From Prado023 sp963714995 (GTDB taxonomy: Bacteria; Actinomycetota; Actinomycetes; S36-B12; CAIYMF01): DNA of 64,000 nucleotides. Location of the stretch: NCBI GenBank assembly GCA_963714995.1, contig CAVQQP010000019.1:248001-312000 (forward strand), in the 5' to 3' direction. The first letter of the stretch is position 1. Every line of letters starts with the position of its first letter. A program made the position numbers and the translations under genes. Below are positions 52,181 through 60,991 of the stretch, one piece after another. The notes below the pieces were generated by a model that saw only the letters and a list, made by a program, of their open reading frames with translations, had not been told where the DNA came from and did no database searches.

Positions 52181-52183
52181 GCG

Positions 52184-52210
52184 GTGCGGGCGCCCGGACG
52201 CCCGACGCAC
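52184..52210. terminator. Stem-loop between the E2 gene and the LapA-like gene
   Basis: GTGCG and GGCG pair with CGCC and CGCAC, with a three-base bulge, between convergent genes. Confidence 0.5.
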
Positions 52211-52243
52211 GTGACACCGACAGATCGGACTCGTCTGGCTGGT

Positions 52244-52738
52244 TCAGCGGGACACGGCCCTGGTGCGATGCGCGCGCACCCGCAGCTGGGTCAGCCTGGC
52301 GACCCCGATCGTGGCGACCAGGAGTCCCCCGGTGACGGCGGCGATCAGCATCGCCATCCCCACGGCCACCGAGCCTGACCATCCGAGGAAGTGGATGACG
52401 ACGGGGGTGGGGTTCTGCAGGATGAACACGATGAGCACCACCGACAGCAGGAGCGCACCGATGATGGCCGCCCATGCCGCACTCGCGCGCGTCAAGCGGG
52501 GGGACCGATCCGCCGCCGACGCTGCCCCCACGGCCAGGTCCTGGGCTGCCGTGGCGGGAGTGGGCGGGTTCGTGTCGACCACGCGATGTCCCGTGGCCGG
52601 ACCTGGGACCACCTCGTTCGGTCCAGTGTCCGTGGCGTCGGCTGTCGCCGGGTCCGCGTCGTTGCTCAACGGGCGGACGCCATCCTCCTGGGACGCGTCC
52701 AGTGTGTAGTCGCGGGATGAACTGTTCGAGGGATTCAT
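52244..52738 (-). CDS. LapA-domain (DUF1049) membrane protein
   Basis: A 164-residue protein. The first 85 residues are hydrophilic and low complexity. Then come two membrane helices (AAWAAIIGALLLSVVLIVFI and SVAVGMAMLIAAVTGGLLVA) flanking the LapA-type LQNPTPVVIHFLGWSG, and an arginine-rich cytoplasmic end. Family members assist lipopolysaccharide assembly in Gram-negatives; the role in actinobacteria is unknown. It is convergent with the E2 gene. Confidence 0.82.
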   Translation of the reverse strand: MNPSNSSSRDYTLDASQEDGVRPLSNDADPATADATDTGPNEVVPGPATGHRVVDTNPPTPATAAQDLAVGAASAADRSPRLTRASAAWAAIIGALLLSVVLIVFILQNPTPVVIHFLGWSGSVAVGMAMLIAAVTGGLLVATIGVARLTQLRVRAHRTRAVSR

Positions 52739-52884
52739 GTGCGCCTCGTCCTCTCAGCCATCTGGTGGCTGCTTGCCGTGCCTGTGCCGGCCTACGCGGA
52801 CGGTCGTCCACGTGAGGGGTCGTCGCTGCTTCTACAGTACGCCGGGATGCCACGTGCCGGAAGGCGCTGGACGCCGGGACCGTG

Positions 52885-53235
52885 TCAGCTCGCGCAGGTT
52901 ACGCACATGGGCCCGTAGGGGCGCAGCTCGAGTCGCGGCAGCGGGATCTGCTGATGGCACCCCAGGCAGGTCCCGTAGGTGCCCTCATCCATCCGAAGGA
53001 GCGCGGCATCGATCATCGCGAGGATCGCGGTTGCGTCGTCGATCATGTACTGGGCGTTGGCCACGTCCTCGCGCAGCGACGGGCTGCCCGCAGTGCCGTC
53101 GTCCACCAACGTCGCAACGGTGGACCTCGCGGCCTCAACGTCCGCGAGGTTCGCAGCGCGGACCTCCATCAGGGAGGCGCGCAGCGAGTCAAGGTCCTGG
53201 CTCGTGAGCCCGCCACGTCCGTCAGTGCTGTTCAT
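52885..53235 (-). CDS. DksA/TraR-type zinc-finger protein
   Basis: A 116-residue protein with a helical N-terminus (LTSQDLDSLRASLMEVRAAN) and the family zinc-finger-like C-terminus: EGTYGTCLGCHQQIPLPRLE and YGPMCVTC, two CxxC pairs. Relatives bind RNA polymerase (DksA) or, like actinobacterial RbpA-unrelated homologues, have unknown roles. The ATG at 53235 has a GGAGG ribosome binding site. The acidic tip residues needed for DksA action cannot be assigned by eye. Confidence 0.87.
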   Translation of the reverse strand: MNSTDGRGGLTSQDLDSLRASLMEVRAANLADVEAARSTVATLVDDGTAGSPSLREDVANAQYMIDDATAILAMIDAALLRMDEGTYGTCLGCHQQIPLPRLELRPYGPMCVTCAS

Positions 53236-53257
53236 CACGCCTCCAATAAGCAAATGA

Positions 53258-53281
53258 GCCCGGTACCGAAGGGCACCGGGC
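53258..53281 (-). terminator. Terminator between the small basic peptide gene and the DksA-like gene
   Basis: GCCCGGT (53258-53264) pairs with ACCGGGC (53275-53281), and the loop can close further. On the minus strand it is followed by TCATTTGCTTATT. Confidence 0.75.
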
Positions 53282-53292
53282 GGGGAAGGGGT

Positions 53293-53394
53293 CTACCCCA
53301 GCCGATGCTCCACGGCTGCTCGCTGCATGCCACGCAGACCCACACGGTGGGCGCGCAGAGCGCGAGCCCTCGAGGTGCGTGCCGTGCTGACCAT
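53293..53394 (-). CDS. Candidate 33-residue arginine-rich small protein
   Basis: An ATG at 53394 opens a 33-residue frame beginning MVSTARTSRARALRAHRVG and ending AAVEHRLG. It has nine arginines and only one acidic residue. TAGGGT (53102 plus 300, that is 53402-53407) lies 7 bases before the ATG, as in the window's other leaderless genes, and an intrinsic terminator lies 12 bases after the stop. I recognise no family. A chance frame cannot be excluded. Confidence 0.4.
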   Translation of the reverse strand: MVSTARTSRARALRAHRVGLRGMQRAAVEHRLG

Positions 53395-53492
53395 GGAATC
53401 GACCCTAACACCGAACCCGCCCAGCCCATATCGCGCACGAGGGCGCCATCTGCCGGGACGACCACGGACGTCGCGTGCAACTCCGGGACCTG

Positions 53493-56486
53493 TCAGGCGC
53501 GTACGTCCACCGTCGAGGGCCCGTCGGGACGGACCCTGCGCACGGTCAATCGCTCGGCGATCCGCTCCTTGAGCTCGGGGACGTGGCTGACGATGCCGAT
53601 GACCCGGCCGTTGCCCCGAAGGTCGTCGATCACCCCCATGACGTCATCCAGGGTGTCGGGGTCGAGGCTGCCGAATCCCTCGTCGATGAACAGGGTGTCC
53701 AGCTGCGCTCCCCCGGCCTGGGCGACCACGACATCGGCCAGGCCCAGCGCGAGTGCCAGCGAGGTGTAGAACGTCTCGCCGCCGGACAGGGTTCCGGGGC
53801 TGCGCTCACGGCCGGTGTGACGATCGAGGACCGCCAGGCCGAGCCCGACGCGGGCGTCCTTGCGCACGGCCTCGTCGATGCGGAGCAACTCGTACTTGCC
53901 GGCCGACATGGACTCCAGGCGAACGTTGGCAGCCCTCACCACCTGCTCGAACCAGTAGCGCAGCACGAACGTCACGAGGCTCATGCGCGGTGAGCCGGCC
54001 ATGCCCCGGGCGTACAGGTCGAGCGCGACGAGCTCCGCGCCGGACGCTGCCAGGTCGGCCCGCTGGGCGGCGCAGTCCTGGACCTCGGCCAGTCGCTCCG
54101 TGAAGCGCTCGCGCTGCCGGGTGGCGACAGTCGCCTCCTCGTGGGCCGCACGCGCCACCAGCTCGACCCGCTCGAGCTCGGCTGTGGCACGCCCGACGTC
54201 GTTGGCTGCCTGTTCCGGGTCGACCTCAGCGACGGCGCGCAGTTCCGGCGAGTCGAGCTGGGCACGCGCCGCGGCGACGGAGGCCTCCCACTCCTCCACA
54301 GCTCGCTGGAGCTCCTCGAGGTCAGCGGTGGGAAGGTACGCGGATCGGGCATCGGCGACGTCGAGGAATCCCGATCGGGCAGCCTCGGCATCTGCGCCGG
54401 CCGTTGCTGACGCCAGGTGCTCGAGCCCTCGGGACAGGTCGAGGACGGCCGCCGACAGCGACTCCAGCTCCGCGGCCGAGGCGACGAGGGCGGCGGCCCG
54501 GTCCCGCACGGTGGCGAACCCCGCACGAGCGACCACGACCTGGGCCTCGCGAGCTGCCAGGTCCGCGGCTGTGTGCGCCTCCAGGGACTTGGCGCCTGCG
54601 AGGGCCTCGGCAAGCCGGACCAGCTCCTCCCCGAGCCGTGCCTGCTCCGCGCTGAGGTCCGCGACGCGGAGCTCACGCTCCGGGAGGGCCGCATGGGCCA
54701 GTTCCCCGGCGGTGACCTTCGCGGTCAGCTCGTCGATCCGGGCCTGCCACTGCTCGGCCGAGATGCCACCGGCCGTCCGCGTGGCGTGGTCGAGCTCCGC
54801 CTCAGCCCGCGCCAGGCCCACCTCCGCCTCGTCGAGGACCAGTCGGGATTCGTCCCGGCTGGCGGCCGCCTGCCGGACCAGCTCCTCGGAGACCCCTGCC
54901 GCCACAGACCGTGCTGGAGCGGGATGCTCCGGGGACCCGCACACGAGGCAGGGGTCACCCGAGACCAGCCGCGCGGCGAGCTCGCCGCGGACGTCGGCCA
55001 GTCGCTGGTCCACGAGCAGCTGGTGGTGGTGGTCAGCCTCCTGGTGGGCCCGTCGGGCTGCCCGCCGCTCGGCGCGCCGCTGCTCGACGACCCCGCTGAG
55101 CTCGGGAAGCCGTCGCGCCGCCTCCGCCTGACCCGCGATCGCCTCGAGCACGACCTGGGACCCCGCAACGCCGGCTGCCGCCTGCTGGGCAGCCCCGAGC
55201 TCTGCGCGGGCCTCGTCCAGCTCCGCAGGGATCTCTCGGCCGCGCGCCTGTGCTGCCTCGCTGGCGGCGTGCAGCGCCTGCGCGCCTGCCCGCTGCTGGT
55301 CGAGCAACCGATGACCCTCAGCCAGTCCGTCCTCGACCACCACAAGGTGCGCCAGCTCCCCGGCACTGGTGCGGTCCGCGGCGGCCAACCTGGCCAACGC
55401 CTGCCACCCCGCACCCTCGAGGTGCTCCGGGTCAGCAACCCGACCGGGGCTGGCTGCCACGACCGCGGCCCGCTGGATCGCCACCTGCGCTGCGGCGCCG
55501 TCGACGAGCTCCACGAGCGGTCGCACGGGGATCGCCTGATGCGCTCGCGCCAGCTGGCCGCGACGGGCCTCGTGGCCCGCGCGCTGCCCCTCGGCCTCGG
55601 CCAGGGACGCCTCCAGCAGGGCACGCTGCTCGAGACGGGTGGTGACCGACCGCGCGTCGGCCAGCGCTCCTCGTGCCTGCCCGTGGGCGGCCTCGGCCTC
55701 CGCGGCTGCCTCGCCCGCCGAACGGGCGCGCTGGGCGAGTTGCTCCTCGAGGGCCGCCAGCCCCTCGAGCCGCTCCTCGACCGGGAGCACGCCCAGCTCC
55801 GCATGCTCGTCCGGCCCCAGGCCGGCTGCCTCACAGGCAGCCGCCACCCGAGCGCCCAGCTCGGCGTCGGCGACCTGCAGGGCACGGTTCGCCTGCTGCG
55901 CACGTGCCTGGAGGGACTCGGTGATGGCCCGGAAGAACTGGGTGCCGAACAGCTTGCCCAGGACCTCGCGCCGCTCGTCGTCACCGGCGCGCAGGAAGGT
56001 CGCGAACTCCCCCTGGGGCAGGAGCACCACCTGGCGGAACTGCTCACGGGTCAGGCCGAGGAGCTCGCCGACGATCGAGCCGACCTCGTCCTTGGCGTGC
56101 GAGCGGCTCTCCCAGCCACCGGCCCCCAGGCGCTCCAGGTGGACGCTGGCCTTCTCCTTGGTGACCCCCGTCCCCCGCTTCTTGGGCCGGGCGTGCTCCG
56201 GCGAGCGAGTGATCCGATGCCGTCCGCCACGAACGGAGAACTCCAGCGTGACCTCGGGCCGGTCATCGGGGCCGGCGAAGTCCGAGCGCAACCGGGCCGG
56301 ATCGCCGGACTCGCTGGCCAGCCCCCCGTAGAGCGCGAACGTGAGGGCGTCCAGGATCGTGGACTTGCCGACGCCGGTCGGGCCCTCGAAGAGGAACAGG
56401 CCACCGGCACCGAGCCGGTCGAAGTCGATCACCTGCTCGTCGGCGAACGGGCCGACGGCGTGCAGGCGCAGGGTGTGCAGTCGCAT
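53493..56486 (-). CDS. sbcC: Exonuclease subunit SbcC (Rad50-like)
   Basis: SMC-like ATPase of 997 residues that works with SbcD on DNA hairpins and ends. The N-terminus is MRLHTLRLHAVGPFADEQVI with Walker A FEGPTGVGKSTILDALTFAL. Long Ala/Glu/Arg coiled coils flank a zinc-hook CxxC at SGDPCLVCGSPEHPAPA in the middle. The C-terminal lobe carries the signature LSGGETFYTSLALALGLAD and Walker B LDTLFIDEGFGSLDPDTLDD. Its ATG overlaps the sbcD stop as TGATG, so the subunits are made together. Confidence 0.96.
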   Translation of the reverse strand: MRLHTLRLHAVGPFADEQVIDFDRLGAGGLFLFEGPTGVGKSTILDALTFALYGGLASESGDPARLRSDFAGPDDRPEVTLEFSVRGGRHRITRSPEHARPKKRGTGVTKEKASVHLERLGAGGWESRSHAKDEVGSIVGELLGLTREQFRQVVLLPQGEFATFLRAGDDERREVLGKLFGTQFFRAITESLQARAQQANRALQVADAELGARVAAACEAAGLGPDEHAELGVLPVEERLEGLAALEEQLAQRARSAGEAAAEAEAAHGQARGALADARSVTTRLEQRALLEASLAEAEGQRAGHEARRGQLARAHQAIPVRPLVELVDGAAAQVAIQRAAVVAASPGRVADPEHLEGAGWQALARLAAADRTSAGELAHLVVVEDGLAEGHRLLDQQRAGAQALHAASEAAQARGREIPAELDEARAELGAAQQAAAGVAGSQVVLEAIAGQAEAARRLPELSGVVEQRRAERRAARRAHQEADHHHQLLVDQRLADVRGELAARLVSGDPCLVCGSPEHPAPARSVAAGVSEELVRQAAASRDESRLVLDEAEVGLARAEAELDHATRTAGGISAEQWQARIDELTAKVTAGELAHAALPERELRVADLSAEQARLGEELVRLAEALAGAKSLEAHTAADLAAREAQVVVARAGFATVRDRAAALVASAAELESLSAAVLDLSRGLEHLASATAGADAEAARSGFLDVADARSAYLPTADLEELQRAVEEWEASVAAARAQLDSPELRAVAEVDPEQAANDVGRATAELERVELVARAAHEEATVATRQRERFTERLAEVQDCAAQRADLAASGAELVALDLYARGMAGSPRMSLVTFVLRYWFEQVVRAANVRLESMSAGKYELLRIDEAVRKDARVGLGLAVLDRHTGRERSPGTLSGGETFYTSLALALGLADVVVAQAGGAQLDTLFIDEGFGSLDPDTLDDVMGVIDDLRGNGRVIGIVSHVPELKERIAERLTVRRVRPDGPSTVDVRA

Positions 56487-57646
56487 CAGGCCACGACCTC
56501 CGCCCGCTGGGCTGCCAGCACGACCTCGGCGAGCACTGCGCGCTGGAGGGGGCTCGGCGGGGCTCCGGACACGGCGCCGACGAACTCCGCGCAGATCTCG
56601 ACAGGATCGCTGGCCTCGGTCATCCGGGTGAGTCCCAGGGGCACGTCCGCGCGCTCCGGGGCGAATTCGAGCACGAGCGTGTGCGGCCACTGGGCGCGCA
56701 GCTGCTCCATCGGGTTGGCCAGCCGGCCCGGATCGGTCAGGACGACCTTGACCCAGGCATCCGCCAGGCCGGCGAGGTCGCCGCGGGCGCGGTCGAGGAG
56801 GTCGGACAGGCGGCCGCTGACCTGGACCAGGGCTCGCGGGACCGGTGCAGGCACCCGTCGGGTGGCCACGGTTCCCGCGCCATCGATGTCGACGACCGTG
56901 ACGGACTTGACGTGGGTGCGCTCGGAGAACGAGAACGCCAACGGCGACCCGCTGTACTCCACCACTGTCGGCGACCCGGCGAGGCGCACCTCCTGTGGGC
57001 CGTGGAGGTGGCCCAGGGCCACGTAGCTGACGCCGTCGAACACCTCGGCGGGGGTGTCGCCGACGCCACCGACACGGATCTCGCGCTCGGACTCACAGGC
57101 CGAGCCCCCGGTCACGAACGCATGTGCCATCACGACAACACGGTCCAGCCCGCGGGCTGCAGCGTCGTTGCGGATGCGCTCGACCAGGACGCCGAGGACA
57201 GCGGCGTGGGAGCGCTCGACGTCCAGCTGCGCCACGACAGCGTCGGGAAGCACGAAAGGGATGCCGTAGACGCCGACCTCGCCCGCGGCGTCGGACAGCA
57301 GGACGGGATCGGTCACCTGCTCGATCGAGGTGCGCAGGTGGATCCCCGCCTCGGCCAGCACCTCGCCGGCGTACTGCAGGCGCACCGCGCTGTCGTGGTT
57401 GCCGCTGGAGATGACCAGCGGGATCCCCTCCCGCGCGAACGCTGCCAGGGTGCGGTCCATGAGCGCGATGGCATCCGCCCCGGGCTGGGCCCGGTCGTAG
57501 ACATCGCCACTGACGAGCACCGCGTCGACCTCCTCGGACGCGGCCAGCTCCCGCAACCAGGCCAGGAACGCCGCCTGCTCGGCCAGCAGCTCCGCGCCGT
57601 GCAGGCGGCGGCCCAGGTGCCAGTCGGAGGTGTGCAGGAATCGCAT
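56486..57646 (-). CDS. sbcD: Exonuclease subunit SbcD (Mre11-like)
   Basis: Metallophosphoesterase nuclease of 386 residues, partner of SbcC. The metal and catalytic motifs appear in order: MRFLHTSDWHLGRRLHGAEL, VLVSGDVYDRAQPGADAI, LVISSGNHDSAVRLQYAG, VVVMAHAFVTGG and YVALGHLHGPQEV. The C-terminal cap domain follows. CAGGGT lies 6 bases before the ATG. The operon order sbcD-sbcC is standard. Confidence 0.96.
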   Translation of the reverse strand: MRFLHTSDWHLGRRLHGAELLAEQAAFLAWLRELAASEEVDAVLVSGDVYDRAQPGADAIALMDRTLAAFAREGIPLVISSGNHDSAVRLQYAGEVLAEAGIHLRTSIEQVTDPVLLSDAAGEVGVYGIPFVLPDAVVAQLDVERSHAAVLGVLVERIRNDAAARGLDRVVVMAHAFVTGGSACESEREIRVGGVGDTPAEVFDGVSYVALGHLHGPQEVRLAGSPTVVEYSGSPLAFSFSERTHVKSVTVVDIDGAGTVATRRVPAPVPRALVQVSGRLSDLLDRARGDLAGLADAWVKVVLTDPGRLANPMEQLRAQWPHTLVLEFAPERADVPLGLTRMTEASDPVEICAEFVGAVSGAPPSPLQRAVLAEVVLAAQRAEVVA

Positions 57647-57799
57647 GCCGACACCCTGACACGGGGGTCTGACACAGCCGCGGCAGGCGCGGCCGGACCG
57701 GCCTGGTGTCGCGCGGCACGGGACCAGGATCCGCGAGGAATCACCGCGGGGCGGCTGACGTGTCGGCCCTGCCCGCTACGCTCCGGCGCGGAGGTCACG

Positions 57800-58945
57800 A
57801 TGCCCACGACAACGGAGGACCGACGGCGGATCCGCACCGCCCGGATGGCGAGCCTGCTGCTGGACGACCGTCCCACCGCCGATCGCACGGTGGCCGATGT
57901 CGTGCGGTGGTTCGGGGCGATGCAGGGCCAGGACTTCGGCAGCATCCTGTGGTCACTGGGTCTGCGCACCGGGGGCACGCGCGACGAGGTGAGCGCGGCG
58001 TTCGAGTCGGGGGAGATCCTGCGCACCTGGCCGATGCGCGGCACCCTGCACGTGCTGCCCGGGGCCGACGCCCGGTGGATGATCGCGCACCTCGGTGCCC
58101 GCGCCCTGCGCGGGGCGGAGGCCCGCCGGCAGTTCCTCGGGCTCTCCGAGAGGGATGCCGACAGGGCGGCCGACGTCCTCGGCGAGGCCCTGGCGGGCGG
58201 CCAGGTGATGACCCGGGCCGAGTGCGTGGCCGTCCTCGAGGCAGCGGGCATCCCCAGCGCCGGGCAGCGCGCCTACCACCTGCTCTGGTACGCCAGCCAG
58301 AAGGGCATCACCTGTGTGGGGCCGCAGCGCGGCACCGAGCAGACGTTCGTCCTGCTCGACGAGTTCGCCCCGCCCGCCGTCGAGCTCGACCGACCCGCGG
58401 CCCTGGCCACGATCGCCGAGCGCTTCGTGCGCAGCCACGCCCCGGTCAGCGCCCACGACCTCGCGCGGTGGGCGGACCTCACCATGGCCGATGCCCGTGC
58501 CGGCCTCACGGCGGCCGAGGGGGTGGTGCAGCGATCGATCGGGGGCCGCGACCTGTACGTGACCGAAGCCCAACTCGACGGAGCCACCGACGACACCGCC
58601 CAGCCCGACACCGCCCTGCCCGCACGCGCCCTGCCCGGGTTCGACGAGCTCATCCTCGGCTACCGCGACCGCACCGCCCAGATCGACTCCGACCACGAGA
58701 ATCGCGTGGTCCCCGGGGGCAACGGCGTGTTCGCCCCGACGCTCGTGGTGGACGGCCGTGTGGTCGGCCTGTGGAAGCGCCGCGAACTCGCACGGCGGGT
58801 GGAGATCGTCGCCACGCCCCTCACACGCATCACCGCCCCCGACCGCCGGCACCTCGGCCGAGCGCTCGAGGAGTACGCGACGTTCGTCGGCAAGCCCAGC
58901 AGGATCACCTGGTCCGACAGCACCACCGAGGGCCCCTCGGCGTGA
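57800..58945 (+). CDS. Winged-helix DNA-binding domain protein (HTH_42 type)
   Basis: A 381-residue member of the winged helix protein group related to AlkX/YcaQ-type proteins. Typical signatures are RMASLLLDDRPTADRTVADV, GAMQGQDFGSILWSLGLRTG, ILRTWPMRGTLHVLPGADAR and the C-terminal ALPGFDELILGYRDRTAQID, FAPTLVVDGRVVGLWKRRE. Some family members are DNA glycosylases acting on bulky or crosslinked lesions; without key-residue alignment that role is only possible here. The ATG has GGAGG 5 bases upstream. Divergent from sbcD, next to repair genes. Confidence 0.83.
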   Translation: MPTTTEDRRRIRTARMASLLLDDRPTADRTVADVVRWFGAMQGQDFGSILWSLGLRTGGTRDEVSAAFESGEILRTWPMRGTLHVLPGADARWMIAHLGARALRGAEARRQFLGLSERDADRAADVLGEALAGGQVMTRAECVAVLEAAGIPSAGQRAYHLLWYASQKGITCVGPQRGTEQTFVLLDEFAPPAVELDRPAALATIAERFVRSHAPVSAHDLARWADLTMADARAGLTAAEGVVQRSIGGRDLYVTEAQLDGATDDTAQPDTALPARALPGFDELILGYRDRTAQIDSDHENRVVPGGNGVFAPTLVVDGRVVGLWKRRELARRVEIVATPLTRITAPDRRHLGRALEEYATFVGKPSRITWSDSTTEGPSA

Positions 58946-59025
58946 TCCATGCCCCTTGAGGACCTTCTATGCCACCGAACCTGCATGGATCACCGGGAGC
59001 AGCCAGGGGGATCCAGGTGCGCCCC

Positions 59026-59943
59026 TCACCGGGGGTCGGCCATGAGGTCGCCGAGCTCGGCGAGGCGCGCGGGCATCGTGTGCACGTCGGCCGGCTGGGG
59101 GTCGCCCGACTCGACCTCCGCCCAGGTGAGGGGTGTGGCCACGGACGGGTGCGCCCGACCGCGCGGGGAGTAGGGCGTGATGGTCGTGCGAGCGGCCAGG
59201 TTCTGCCCGACGTCGACGAACACCCGACCCGGCCGCCGGTCCCGGGCCATGCGCAGCTCGACCAGCCCCGGCAGGGCGGTCGCGAGTGCCTCGGCCATCG
59301 TGCGGGCCAGGTCCACCGCGTCGCTGCTGGGCACGGGCCGAGGGAGCGGGACGTACACGTGCAGGCCCTTGGAGCCGCTGGCCACGGGCACCGCCGAGAA
59401 GCCCGCTCCGGCCAGGATCTCGCGGGCGACCAGAGCCACCTCGGCGCACTCGACCAGCCCGGCAGGGGGGCCGGGATCGAGGTCGAGGACCATGCGCTCC
59501 GCCGGACCGGGGGTGCCGTGCAGACCGAACTTGCGCCCGATCCGCCACTGCGGGGTGTGGAACTCCAGCGTGCCCTGCTGGACGAACCAGACCAGGGCAG
59601 CCGCGTCCTCAGGTGTCCCGGCGAGCAGCGGATGGTCGATGTACCCGGAGTAGTCCTCACCGGAGCGGCGCAGGTGCACGTGGCCGATCCACTCGGGCGT
59701 TCCCGGGCGCACCGCCTTCTCGAAGAAGTCGGGCTGGTCGACGCCGTCGGGCCAGCGGCGGCGCGTGATGGGCCGGTTCGCCAGCTGGGCCAGCATCGGC
59801 TCACTGACGGCGAGGATGTAGGCGAAGATCTCGGCCTTGGTCGTCCCGGACTCCGGGTACAGGACCTTGTCGAGGTTCGTCAGCCGCAGCCGCCGGCCCG
59901 CCACGACGGTGGGGACCGGGTCGGACCCTGAGGGGCTCACCAC
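59026..59943 (-). CDS. ligD: LigD-type polymerase domain protein
   Basis: Stand-alone archaeo-eukaryotic primase-type polymerase domain of the NHEJ protein LigD, 305 residues. Characteristic segments are RLTNLDKVLYPESGTTKAEI, PITRRRWPDGVDQPDFFEKA, the metal-binding MVLDLDPGPPAGL, SGSKGLHVYVPLPRP and NLAARTTITPYSPRG. It fills double-strand-break ends together with Ku and a ligase. It overlaps the end of the ligase gene (59937) by seven bases, so the two are one operon. Confidence 0.93.
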   Translation of the reverse strand: MVSPSGSDPVPTVVAGRRLRLTNLDKVLYPESGTTKAEIFAYILAVSEPMLAQLANRPITRRRWPDGVDQPDFFEKAVRPGTPEWIGHVHLRRSGEDYSGYIDHPLLAGTPEDAAALVWFVQQGTLEFHTPQWRIGRKFGLHGTPGPAERMVLDLDPGPPAGLVECAEVALVAREILAGAGFSAVPVASGSKGLHVYVPLPRPVPSSDAVDLARTMAEALATALPGLVELRMARDRRPGRVFVDVGQNLAARTTITPYSPRGRAHPSVATPLTWAEVESGDPQPADVHTMPARLAELGDLMADPR

Positions 59944-60920
59944 GGGCTCCCGGGCAGGTCGGCGGGCGCGAGGTCGGGTCGCATCCGGGCCAGTGTCGGC
60001 TGTCGCAGGGCCCCGGACCCGGTGCGGCCCAGGTGGCGGACCTCAGCCACCAGCAGCGGTTCGACCCAGGTGAGCCGGTCGCCGAAGCGGCGCAGGAGGG
60101 CGTGGGCCTCCGGGCCGATGTGGATCGCGGGGTCGGGCTCCACCCGGGCGATCCCGCCCAGCACGTCCACCAGGGCCGCCGACAACCGGTCGGTCATGCC
60201 ACTGCCGACGGTGCCCAGGAGCTCGCCGGTCGGATCAGTGACCGCCAGGGACGCCACACCCCCACCCGACTCCGCGCGCACCCACCCGACGACGACCACG
60301 TCGGTGAGCGTGCGGTGGGGAAGCTTGACCCAGTCGCGACTGCGGACCCCGCACTCGTACCGACCGTCACGGCGCTTGGCCATCACGCCCTCGAGGCCCT
60401 GCTCCCGCGTCGCGGCCAGCAGCGCGTCACCGTCGTCGAACACCCTCGACGCCCGCCACGCGTCCTCGGTCAGGGCCGCCAGGTCGACGCCGGCCAGCAA
60501 GGAGCGGCGTCGAGTCAGGGAATCCCCGCGGACGTCGCGTCCACGCCAGGCCAGGACGTCGAAGACCACGAAGCGCACCGCCGCCCCGCCGCGCATGGCG
60601 CCCGGGAACGACGGCCGGCCCTGCGGATCGAACAGCACGCACTCCCCGTCGAGGATCGCGGGAGCCAGGTGCGGCGCGAGGGCGGACCCGACGGATGGTG
60701 CGGCGATCGCCGGATACCGCCCAGCGAGATCCACGCCCCTGCGGCTGCGCAGGGCGACCGTGCCGTCGTCGCGGACGAGCGCCAGGGCGCGGACCCCGTC
60801 CCACTTGACCTCGTAGGACCACTGCCCACCGCGCGGTGCCGCGATCGGGTCCGGCGGGCCGGAGGCCAGCATCGGGGCAGCCGTGGCCCACAGCCCATCG
60901 ACCGCCCCTGAACCCACCAC
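59937..60920 (-). CDS. ATP-dependent DNA ligase (LigD ligase-domain type)
   Basis: A 327-residue ATP-dependent ligase with the adenylated lysine in WSYEVKWDGVRALALVRDDG, then LDGECVLFDPQGRPSFPGAM, the EGVMAKRRDGRYECGVRSRD motif and WVKLPHRTLTDVVVVGW, followed by an OB-fold domain. It corresponds to the ligase half of LigD, encoded separately from the polymerase half and divergently from ku. No nuclease (3'-phosphoesterase) domain is seen in either protein. Confidence 0.92.
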   Translation of the reverse strand: MVGSGAVDGLWATAAPMLASGPPDPIAAPRGGQWSYEVKWDGVRALALVRDDGTVALRSRRGVDLAGRYPAIAAPSVGSALAPHLAPAILDGECVLFDPQGRPSFPGAMRGGAAVRFVVFDVLAWRGRDVRGDSLTRRRSLLAGVDLAALTEDAWRASRVFDDGDALLAATREQGLEGVMAKRRDGRYECGVRSRDWVKLPHRTLTDVVVVGWVRAESGGGVASLAVTDPTGELLGTVGSGMTDRLSAALVDVLGGIARVEPDPAIHIGPEAHALLRRFGDRLTWVEPLLVAEVRHLGRTGSGALRQPTLARMRPDLAPADLPGSPW

Positions 60921-60991
60921 GGGCCCATCATGGCCGGGCTCCGCCGCCCATCGCCTTCCCTCAACGCCCCGACCTGCCCCACAATGACCGG

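Noticed and set aside
54417..57026. An 869-codon rightward open frame over sbcC
   Set aside because: It is the antisense of the coiled-coil region of sbcC; the biased composition explains the absence of stops.
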